From assembly GCA_947396885.1 (NCBI GenBank), contig OX377204.1:2666001-2730000 (forward strand): DNA of 64,000 nt. Reading direction: 5' to 3'. Of the stretch, positions 22,901 through 34,900 are shown piece after piece. Every line of letters starts with the position of its first letter. Within the stretch, counting starts at the first letter, position 1. The position numbers and the translations under genes were made by a program. The notes under the pieces are model-generated. The model ran no database searches. It was not told the origin of the DNA and saw only the letters and a program-made list of their open reading frames with translations. This DNA is from Heligmosomoides polygyrus polygyrus. Lineage: Eukaryota > Nematoda > Chromadorea > Rhabditida > Heligmosomidae.

Positions 22901-25900
22901 GTGATTTCAATGCAAATGGAGATCAACGCACTTCTACGTAAGCTGCTTTTTAAGTTCCTGTTTGTTTGGGGTTAGCTAGACATGGGAAATTCGGGAGAAG
23001 ATTTACGCCTGGGTTTTTGCTAGGAGAAGGGACTGTTTGGTCCAAGCCCATAGTACGGTCTGCCAGTTATCGTACCGACATTTTCTAATTCAACTACGAG
23101 GGTACCTGGTAGCATAGGAGGCACCGATTCGAACCTCGATTGAGGTTCTTGGTTTGGATATCTCGCCTAGGCCAATCAGTTCTTCCTCTGCCTGAGGTTG
23201 GCGAATTGTAACCTGATCTGTCTGGGAAGGAAGAACACCGACCTGTTCATCGTCGAACTCCCGAACTCATTAGATATCACTTCTTAAACGCTTAAGCGGC
23301 TTTCACACTGCCGCTCCTGCTGTTGCAGCAACGAGCAACGAAAAAGGGGCGGAGTTCGATGCTTGCTGCAGCCGCAATCACGGTGAGGATAATGGAATAA
23401 GACATGTGCTATGCCTCCGTTGACGAGATCAGCAACAAGAAATGATAGCGATCATTCTATGTTGCTGAGCCCATTTAACCGTTGCGCAACCGATGCCGGT
23501 GTTGCTGATGCGCGGTTGCGGCAACAGCAGTGTGAAAGCCCCCTCGTTGTTGTTGCTGCTCCTCTGCGTTTCTGCGGTATGATTCATCATTGCAGCGTCG
23601 GTTGCGCAACAGCGGCAGCGGCAGTGTGAAAGCCGCTTTAGATTTTCCGTCTTCATTGATTGTACGGGATACAGCACCGCTTCCATTTGTTTTGCTTTCT
23701 CGCCATCGTCAACGAGAGGCCGAACTCATGATTGGTAAGGTTACTGGTAATGGATAAGTTTACCAAGGTTATGTGCAGAGGGCAAATTTAGTTTTCATGA
23801 CATGATTCAAATCGGTCAATTATGTAACTCAGATAACCCTGGGTAAAGTTATTCATGAATCACATCTGAAATGCCAGTTAGGTCATCCGTGCGACTTATC
23901 GATCCTCCTAGTCTTGGAAGTCTTCCACGAAGACGCATTGGGTTTCTCAAGAACTAAAAAACTCTTTCCAGCCATCGGTGGCCTTATCTCGTAATAATGT
24001 GACCGGCCCTTGACTCATATAGCCTACCACACGTAACTCATTGGGTCACGAAAATGAAACATGCTTCTTATGTCAGAACTGCAGCGTCAACCCTCTTGTT
24101 CGCCCGTCGGTTGTGCTTTACAAGACATCACTCTAATGCTCTGCACATGGTCATAAGCGACTTTTACGTGGTAGCAGAGTTTGTTTGTTGTTTACTGCAC
24201 CTGCCAATAACAATACTCAGCTAAGTGGGAACAGAATACGCGGCTCGTTGACTCGCATCTCCACCGCGCAAGGAGCGCAGGAAGAGCAGTCGAGTCAAGT
24301 AGAATTGTTTAGAGGTCAGATGACCCGTAGCCTCTTTAAAAGCTCTGAAGGTGGCCCCCTTTTTCTGTCTAACATCTCTTTTATCAGAAATATCAAATTG
24401 GCTGACGTTACTAGGAGGAGAAACGGCATAAGCGTATCAAATCCAGACTTTCCATGAAAGCTTTCGACCCTAGATCAGGGAATTCTGATTCCCATATGGC
24501 AGATTCTGCAAAGTCTTCTTTATTAAGAGATTGCTTATCAACCAATGTGAGGTAATGGCCAAGGGCCCTCTTGCCATCTTGAATAGTTTCGTTTTTTGGA
24601 TGCAGCTCAAGGTAGAATTTACACCTGTAATCCCACCACACAGAAAAGCATAATCTTCTTTTGCTGAATGTTGGTTTTAGATGTCGATTGTGGGAGCGCA
24701 TTGCTTTGCTTGGTCCATGATCGTTTCCGGACTACGTTATCGTAAACAATCCAGCTCTCATCATCCGTTATGATTCTTTGTAGAAGTGGGTCGCTTCGGT
24801 TGCGATCCAGCAGAGTCGCATATGTCAGGTTGTTTGGTGATGTGGATCCTAATTGGTGAGAAACCTAACAATCGAGAGGCCGGATTCGTCAACGACTTGC
24901 AGCAGTTTAACATACAAATTACAGCCGAACATCCTGGGACGAATTAACAGCAATCTTTACGGTGAAATCTATGCGTCTGCAAAAGATACGACGTTGCAAG
25001 CTCCAGCTCTCGGTCGAGTTCTAGACTCCATTACTTTCATAGCGTTTTTGATGAATCAGAATTTACGGTAATTTTCCTGTAAGACCGCTTTATTGCGAAT
25101 ACGCTGTAAATTGTTACCGCTGTGACGTTGGTGAATCTCAGCAGTTTGTTTACGCAGCCAAGCTGTTGTGATTGCGAGTAAACGACCGAGTTCGATGTGA
25201 CACGTTTCTCTGCCATCTCTTGTGTTGTCAATCACTGACTATGTATTTTCGATTGACGAATTTATTTTTGTCGTCATCAGAAGTGATTTACGACCATTAT
25301 GTCAAGCATCTTAGGCATTAAAATTTCCAGAGCGAAAGCGGTGAAACCAGTGTGGACGGCAGTAGGGCAGTCCTCACAACAATATTTTTCCGAGATTGCA
25401 CCGTTTTTTGCCTTCACGGAAGTAAAACAATAATAGTGTAGAAGAAGAGAAATTCTTGAATTATTTTGCAAATAGCCAAAGTCATCATTTCTACTTTACT
25501 TGATCATATTCTGCCTTCATTCTTTCCAGCTGTTGTGAGGGTGAAAGCAACACCCCTCAAATTCATCTTTCACCTTAGATTAGTTTCATGCAGGCCAAAG
25601 TGCCTCGACGATGGAAGATGTCACATGTCACACGTTGCTAAAGAAACCGCCATACGGCTGTCCAAAAACTTTTGGTCCGTAACCATAACTTTTGTCCTAG
25701 CCAGACGGTTTGAGAAGCTATTGAAGAAAAGATCGTCAACCATTTAAGCGAAAACCGCTCAATCTCAGCAGACCAACAAGGTTTCCAGAAAGGGAGGAGA
25801 AACGTCACTGTCATGAGGGAAGCGCTGTAGATGTAGTGTATTTTGCAAGATCGTTGCAGCTGTGGTGGCGATGTCCGTTCCTCCACGTGGTGTCACTGGA

Positions 25901-28900
25901 AACTGCTTGCTTTTGCAAGCCGAGCCAAACATGGACCCTTGTGACAGGCCGGCCTACGAACATTTTGTGTCACATCATATGGTTGATGGCGTTTCAGACT
26001 TCTCGAGATAATGCTACGGCGTCCGCGGGAGCCGACGCGCACTCGCAAAGCCCGGCGAGTGTGAAAAGTGTGCGAGGGTCCCTGATGCGAGGACGGCATC
26101 GGGGGCAACTGAGCTAGTCCGAAAGTCCCGTAACGTAGGCAAGACCCGCGTAGCAACGTTGAATGTGGGTACGTTGACGGGCCGCTCGTGCGAGTTGGTA
26201 GAAGCACTGGGGCGAAGAAAGATAGATTTCTGTGCGGTGCAGGAGACGAGGTGGTCCTGCAGCAAGTCAAGGGACATAGGACGTGGCTTCAAGGCCGTTC
26301 TATGTGGAAGTCCCGGGACCACCAGTGGTGTCGGTTTGATCGTCTCCGAGCGTTTCCGTGACGCAATTGCAAGCGTAGAACGTTTCGATGACCGCTTGAT
26401 GAAGATTGTTGTCGCCGTAGAAGAGCGACGATGCCATTTCTTTTCTGCGTATGCTCCGCAGACAGGCTGTTCCGAGCAAACCAAGGACGAGTTCTGGTCC
26501 CTGCTTGATGAGAAGACAGCGGAAGTACCGTCACAAGATATGGTAGTTGTGGCAGGTAACCTTAATGGTCACGTCGGAGCAACGAAGGACGGCTACAACT
26601 GTCATGGTGGTTTTGGATATGGGTCGCGCAACGCCGATGGTGAGCGTATACTTGAGTATGCAGACTCACATGACCTCACCATCGTGAACACCAAATTTCG
26701 AAAGCGTGACTCCCACCTCACCTCGTTTTATAGCGGGAATGCTAAAACGCAGATTGACTATGTCCTTGTTAGGCGTCGCGACCAAGGCCTTGTCACAGAC
26801 GCGAAGACCGTGCCGTATGAGACGGTTGCCACGCAACACCGTCCACTGATCTGCTCGCTGAAGATCACACCTTCGAGGTGTAAATATGTCGAGCGATGTG
26901 GGTCGGCTAGAATCAAATGGTGGCGACTGAAAGAGAAGGAAGCGGCAGTTATTTCTCGCATTCGGTTGCCGACAGTGACAACTGTCGACGAAACCTGGAA
27001 GGGCGCTACCGATGCGATAACTCGGGCTGCACGCCTTGAACTCGGCACAACGAAGCCTGGACGACGCTGGGTCGACAAGCAGGCATGGCTGTGGACTGAT
27101 GATGTCAGAGAGAAAGTCCGAGAAAAGAAACGGCTCTATCACGTGTTTATAGGTGATAAAACAGTCCATAATTGACGGAACTATCGAGAAGCAAAGAAAG
27201 CGGCAAAGAAGGCAGTGGCCGCTGCTAAAGCCGCATACTACGCTGATCTCAGCAAAAAATTGGAAACGCGCGATGGTGAGCGTTATATTTACCGACTCGT
27301 CAAAGCTCGCTGTCGCCAAGCAGAAGACATTGAGAAGTTCTTCGGCATTAACGACGAGAGCGGTCATCTTCTGATGGATCGTAAGAGGGCTGTGAAGCGA
27401 TGGCACGACTACTTCGAGGAAATCTCGAATGTAGAATTTGAACATCCTGCTGTTCCTTTTGCATCACCTGTATACGGTCCCGTTCAGAAGATCACAGTGA
27501 GCGAAACTGAAGCAGCCCTGAGGAAGATGAAGTCAGGCAAAGCCACTGGTCCCGATGACCTGCCAGCTGACCTGTGGAAGTCGAAGGGCTGGTGCCCTGC
27601 TGACTGGCTGACTGCGTTTTTCAAACAGGTTGTTGCTGAGAAGAAAGTGCCTGAGGGTTGGCAGCAAAGCATGACCATCCCGATTTGGAAGAAGAAGACC
27701 AGTCCTGCAGACTGCGCCAGTTACCGTCCAATTCGTCTTCTTTCGCACACCGAAAATCTTTGAGCGAATTGTCGACGGACGTATCCGGGATGTCGTACAG
27801 CTTTCCACGAATCAGTGTGGTTTCGTATCTGGCTGTGGCACCGTTGATGCCATTCACGCCGTTCCTCTTCTGCTAGAGAAGCACCGCGAGAAACAGAAAC
27901 CGGTGCATTTCGCCTTCCTGGACTTGGAGAAGGCCTTCGACCGCGTTCCGCGACATGTTATATGGTACGCGTTGCGACAACATGGTATCCCTGAAGAGCT
28001 TATTGAGTGGGTGCGCATTCTATACTCTTGCCCAAGGAGTCGAGTGCGAGCGCCAGCGGACACCTCGATGGAGTTTCCCATCTCGGTAGGGGTGCATCAG
28101 GGATCTGCGCTATCCCCACTGCTCTTCGTGGTCGTGAAGGATGCAATCTCACGAGATCTCCAAATGGCGGCACCTTGGACGCTGCTGTATGCTGACGACG
28201 TCATGCTTGCATGTGAAGATAAAACCGAACTCGAGCGACACAGGCGTGGTGCAATCGTTTGGCATTGTTCGGTCTCAAGCTAAACGTTAAAAGACGGAAT
28301 ACTTGACGACGGATATGAATGAGCACAGATCGATGGTACTGAGCTCTCACGAGTGACATCTTTCAAGTATCTTGGGTCAACAGTCACGTCCGATGGCAGC
28401 TTAAAGATGGAGGTGAATGCGCGTGTGAGTGCAGCCTGGTCCAAATGGCGCTCGCTGACTGGGGTGCTTTGCGACAGGACAATACCTGAGCACCTCAAAT
28501 CGAAGGTTTATAGAACAGTAGTCCGCCCAGTAGCGACGTACGGCGCTGAGTGCTGGCCCGTGACGAAGGAAGTTGAAAGCCGCCTCAGTGTAATGGAGAC
28601 GAAGATGCTACGGTGGACGGCTGGAGTTACGCGTTTGGACCGCGTTCGTGACGACACCATACGACAGAGGTTCGGTGTCGCCCCGATATCCGAGAAGCTG
28701 CGCGAAGCTCGTCTTCGATGGTACGGCCACGTCCTTCGCGCTAACGACGACACCGTGTGTAAGATTGGCTTGAATCTTGTGGTCCCTGGAAAGCGGCCCA
28801 GAGGACGCCCGAAGCAACGTTGGCTAGATACGTTGCGCTTGGACTTAGAGATGGCTGGTGTGCACCCTGATCAAGCATGGCATTTGATCGGGAGAATTGG

Positions 28901-31900
28901 CGTCACCACACCAGAAGAACGGACCCCGCCACCAAGCGGGACAGACGCTAATGAAAATGATGAAGATCGTTTCAGCTGTAGACTACTACTAGACAATATG
29001 TATGAGTTCGGATTCACCCAAGAATCACAGCCTGGATTGCATACTTGATTGATGATCGTACCTTTCAGGTAAGGGTTAATTCTTGCTGTTCCAAGATCAG
29101 CACTGTATTGAGTGCTCCAAGGATGTGTATTGTCACCAGTATTGTTTAACGTTTTCATTTACTATCTTCCTAAATTGACATTTGAAAATTAAAGCTGTAC
29201 CATTCCATATCTGACTCTATTTCTTGGGAAGTACTAAAGAACAGGATAGATGGGGTAGTTTCTTGCCAGAAAGATGGGAATTGCTTCTGTCTGAAAAATG
29301 ATCCAATGTTCTGCATTTAGTAGCACGAAATGCGCGTTTTCTTACAAGATCGGCGACATACCGGTTAATTCAGCAAGCAATGTCAGAGATCCGGGATTTG
29401 TAGCGAGCGAGGTGCTGAGATTTGATAGCCACTACGAATATATTGCCGGTAAAGCAACTCAATTGCTATATAACATCTTCAGAGCACTATCGATTAGCAA
29501 GCATAAATTACCTTTACAAGCGTATAAAACCTACGTCCGCCCGGTTCTGGAATATGGTATTCTGTACCTATAAGAAGAAATTGATTTCGTAATCAGAAAA
29601 CGTCAAAATGGTTTACGAAATATTGATGGTTAGATATCTAGGGTCAACATACGACCCAATCCCAGATGGTGCGGCGAGAAATATTAATATTGGACTCCAA
29701 CCCTTGGCCAAAAGAAGAATGAGGAAATGAGCTCTTAATGTTATATAAAATCATGCGTTGCCTGGCAGAATGGAACAGAGCAGGTACAGAATTTGGTAAT
29801 TCAGTAAAAAGCATTATGTTTTCGCGCTTAAAAAGCGGCTGGATAACTACCTGAAAGACTAAATAACAATTGATTGATGTCAGCTTCAATTTTACGGCAA
29901 GTTCGTTTACGCTAGTCCACTGAGCGGATCTGTCGGGAGGGGGGAGGGGGACACATAACACAAATTGCGCAACCAGTTGACTTAAAGTTTATGGAAAACT
30001 TCAAGGAAAGAACAGAATAAAACCCAAAAAGCAAGCAAGAAGCACAAACAAACAAAAAACAAACAATTACCCACGGTTGTAAAGACGTTCTGGCGGGTAA
30101 GGTGTTTCCAAACACAACTGTCCGCCGCCTGACATGTTATAACCGGAATCTATCATAGTGAGAAGGGCATGTAAAACCGCACACCGTATGCGGACCGCCG
30201 CTTGACATGTGATAACAGGAATCTATCATAGTGAGAGGGACATGTAAAGCTACATACCGCGTGATGACCTCCGTCTAACATGTTATAACCAGGATCCGTC
30301 ATGATGAGGGCGCACATAGCTTTACAACCATGGTAAAATTTTTCGATTCCAGTTGTAATTTTTTATTTTTGTGAATTTTGTTAGCTTGGGCCCTATTTTG
30401 TTCTCTAGAACCCGCTCCATGAATCCCAAGTCAATTTGTTGCATAATTTTTAGTAATGTGCCCCCCTCCCAACTGGGATAGTCCCCACTTAATTGCCCAT
30501 TTTTTCTTGTTGATTTTAATTTTCGATTTTAGTATTACTTCCAGTGCTTTTAGAGTTGATGGTTTAGGAGCCAAAGGTAGTCAACGAGAAACGAAGACGA
30601 CAGGTTTGCCGAGCACTTCATATCCACAGGAATTGGCGATCGGGTCGGTGTCGTGGGGCAAGAGTCGAAGTCGATTGAAGCCCACAGGCCTGGTGGCGAG
30701 CCGCTCAGCAGGTCCGCAGCACGGTCGAATGTCGAATCCCGCGCGCCAGAATTGCCGCCTCCTGTAATCAGAGCTTTCATATAAGAAGTGGCTCAGCTAT
30801 AGGAATCCCACTATCGATTGTCTCGAACCGGGTATTGGAGAATTCCCACGGCGTTGTCGCAGAAGAGTGTGTTGGAGGGGGCCAACTCTTACAATATGTT
30901 ATTTGTGTTCTCGTTGCTCAGGCATTTTTTCACATGATCACCCATTTAATAAACATACACGTATACAACTTACTCTCATTGCAGAGCTTACCAATGGCAA
31001 CCGACTCCCAGCTTGGGTTGCAGCAACTCGAGCATCGAGCAGCTTGTGGAAATGGAGTAACGGCATCACAGTGTCAAGCACCTTCTGGGCTATAGGTTGG
31101 CTAGCAATTGTACTGCAGTTGAATTTCTGAGTTTGTTCATAAACAAGTTTATAATTTTCACTCAAGAGGATAACTGTGTTCTCCTTTTGTCCACGAACGG
31201 AGCGTTTCAGGAGAACCGTCTATCTACGGTGACTGCGCAACGCTACGCGCCGGTTCGAATCCTGGTATGACCGCCTGCCCTTGTTACAATCAACAGCCGG
31301 CGCTCTGCAAGTTGAAACCAGACTTGTACTGTTCAAAGTTTTTCAACAATCAATAAGTTGTTCTTGCAAGGTTCTTCAACAAATCATAAGCTCTGTCTGA
31401 GCGACATAAAACTGATGTTATCTAAGTTTTGGTAACTAAGTAGTTTAAGTAAGGTTTAATCACCCAAAGTTGAGAGTGCGAAGATGTCGAAGGAAAGAAG
31501 GCTGTCTTGTAAATTATGACAATGACACGGTGGTTCGAATTCTAAAGGAGAAATATGGCTGCACCGTAAGAAAAGCGTCTGGGTCCGATGATTGCGAAAG
31601 TGATGCTGTTTATCTGCTAGGCGATTTTGAATATCAGGAATTTGTGGACTTCAGATCGTCGCGTCCCAACGCCGCCGTGTTTGGAACCATGGTTATCTTG
31701 GTGGAAGCTACGATATATGGCGGCCACGTACGGAAAGAGATTGACTCCACCACAACAATGTTTTTGACAACACAATCGAAAGACAGGGAATGCCACCACT
31801 TGGTCTCACATGGGCAATATGTGCTTCTTCCCCAATGGATTGATGAACGCTGGATGAATCGAGACAACTTGAAGTACAATCTCGCTGTGGTCGAGAAGCA

Positions 31901-34900
31901 CAAAATCAGAGTTTTCGAGAATTTGACGATCTATTTTTATGGATTTGACGATGACGAAACCAACGACATGATAATGAATGTTATTGAAAACGGAGATTTG
32001 GTTGTGCAGTCGCCAGAAGTAGCTAATTTTCTGTTCTAAACAGTGCTGCCGATATAACTCTTGCTGTAAGGAAGTTGCTCAAGTTGTTCAGCTCCACTCA
32101 ACGGATGGTAACCAATGAGTGGCTTTTGAACTCGATAAGCATCCAACATTTAGCCAATGAGAAACCGTACATAATTCACGATGTACGGATGAAACTGGAG
32201 GTGACATAAAGCTTCCAAGCAGTGACGTCATTTTCGAAAACTGACAAGAGTCGATCAGACAAAAGTTCATTGTCGGAGGCAGCGTCAAAGAAGACGAAAC
32301 TACAACATCTCGTGGAAGAAATGCTTTATACATATCCTAAGTCAACGTCTTCAAGCTTCTGAATGAGGTGAAGTGCGACCTCGAAAAGCTTGTGGTCCAC
32401 CCGGCATAGTGCACCACTAAGAAATCGCGCTGATTTTTTGGAGAAGTATCGCCAATGTAGAGGAATGTCTTGATGACAGGCCGCACAATGACACTGTAAA
32501 GGCATAGATTGAAACATTCGATGAACTGAACAAAGTGAATTCCCCATTTTCTAACGGTTTCGCCGTTGAAACGAAACCTTGACTAAAGCTGACAAGTCGA
32601 GTCCTGGCCTTCAAGCCTTTTTAAGGCTCGCGAGTGTTCGGCAAAATTTAAAAGAGGTACGCTCAAGGATTTGCTTTTAAGACCTGTAGGGAGATTTCCA
32701 ACGCTTATTGTTATACTGGGAGAAATTCAAGAGGTCGACAAGAGGTCAAAAACCGTAGAGGAATCAATACTTTTGATTGGCAAAGTTATAAGTAGAACCG
32801 TTAGCGTCAGATCTAAGAACGACATTGAAATAGAACAATTGTCGTTCTTCAACGATGTCAAAGACGTACCGGATGGGAATCCAAAAACTGGAGCAGCTTC
32901 ATTCATGAGTACTGACGATGACGCGGCCAGCTCTTTCAACGAGATGATGGTTGCGATTGAGGAAGTCAAGCAGTCAGCTACTATTTGTAAAAAAGACGTT
33001 GGACTCACTGGCTAGTCAAATGCTTTCAATTCTACAAGCTCAGAACATGCTCACTGATGTTCTGCACTGCGGAAATGAGGAGCTACGCATGAAGCTTGCT
33101 CGTTTTGAGATGCAACCTACAAAATTCGTTTCAAGCTTTATCAGTCCATAATGTCTAGTCGCTGGTCGTGTGTAATAATGCTGTGGATGAGTTCCGCGCA
33201 GTCAAAGAGGCGGAGCGCCATAGAACCATTGTTGTTAGTGGTATTCTTGAATTAAAGAACGGTCTTGTGCAAGATCGTGTTGTGTATGATTTCAATAGAA
33301 TTAGAAGAGTTTTAGATGTATAGGTGTTCATTGTAAGCCCGTGGCGGTTTATCGTCTAGGCAAACTTACATCTAACCGTAATAGGCTCCTTAAGGTGTTG
33401 TTTCCATCCAAGGTTGAAAGGTGTTGTTTTTTTAAATCGCTCTCCATCGTGCATGTCGTCTCTGGCTTTATCCTCAAGTTGAAGTTCATATTAAAAAATC
33501 GTATACACAAGAACAGCTATGTTGTCTCCGTCATGATAGTGGAGTTTGGAAGAGTTCAGTCACTCCTCTTCCATGGGGAGGGGAGAGGCTCAGTTCAGGA
33601 AGCTACGTCAGAATGTCGGAAGCCTAATATTTCCCACTTATTCAAACTAGGTATCGTTCCTTATCCTGAACCATTATCTACCTTGAAACTGTTGTCCTGT
33701 TATATTGTTGATCTTGCTTTAGCGAAAAATTTCGATGTGTTTGTTTTTACTGAAACCTGGTTGAAATCTCATCACTTTGTTTCTTCTCTTCTGGTTCATA
33801 TGAGTGGCGACTATCAGACACTGCGCTGTGACAAAGCAAACAATCTTGACATATTCCAACTTAAGCTCTTGGTAGCAGCCTTGGTCGTGTTTCTTCCATC
33901 ATTTTGTACATATTCAGGGGTACCTGCTCTTCCACAGATAGCCGCTTTGTTCTAGACTTCACGTAAAGCACAGGGCAGCGATATAGTCAGTTCACGGCTA
34001 AATTGCAGCAAACGTCTACTACATACACAGCCAGTGGAGTCGCAAAGCTAAGGCGTTAGACCAAAGCATGATGCAACCCTGGAAGTTCACATCTTGTTTC
34101 GATTTTCTGAGTTTAATATAGTGAAAAAAGTGAAAATGAAGAGCATATAATTACAATTTTACTTTCTCTAAAGAGGCCCGTTTCGCCACCTATCTCCAGA
34201 CGAACCTTTTTTGTTAAAGCACCTTCCCTGTGGTTCATCAGTGAAGAGGAAGCTGCTATAACGTTTTTGAACGTGTAAAATTACTCATGTGCTAATTTAA
34301 ATTTGACAATTTTATTGTTTTAAACGTAAAATAATTAAAAACTTTAATTTTTTATTTTACGTTTATTTTTATTAGTTTGTATATATTTGTACATCATTAT
34401 TTTAATCCATTTTTAAAATTACGATAAAATGATGAATGTTTTAAAACTTACATAAGGTCGTGCTTACATATATTTTGAGATACCCCACACATATCAATAG
34501 AGAAGACAAATTCTGGAACAATTTTTTTGCTTTTTTGTACAGTATCGCATGAAAAAAAGAAATATAGCAAAGGTTTAATATTCACAGATGCAACGGAGGT
34601 CAATTCGGTGGTGTCAATATTCGCTCAGGAAGCATCAACAGCGCTGGCTTTCCGAATCAGTACTACAACAACCTCGACTGCTACTATCAAATTGAAGGTA
34701 ACTAAAAGCACAATACTATACCAAGCATTTCATACGCTTAGTGATTTTTAAGAAGATAAGATATTCAAGAACAGCGTTATTCAGCCAATCCGTGGTATGC
34801 ACAACAAATTTATTTCAATGGGATTCCATGAAGGCAACTTAATTGATACAACTGTGTTATTAACATGGTATGGTAATTTCTTCGATTGTAAGTCTTAGTT

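Noticed and set aside
30121..30325. Direct repeats as a CRISPR array
   Set aside because: Units abut with no unique spacers, and the window is plainly eukaryotic.
31211..31325. tRNA-like T arm (ccggttcgaatcctgg) suggesting a tRNA gene
   Set aside because: The stretch is lectin-gene exon 4: it joins in phase on both sides and encodes the [12 protein letters not shown] and QPALC part of the C-type lectin domain. The apparent T stem has mismatches.
33341..33955. 204-codon plus frame as a host gene
   Set aside because: It carries ORF1 ([16 protein letters not shown]) and endonuclease-start (VFTETWL) motifs of a CR1 LINE across frameshifts.
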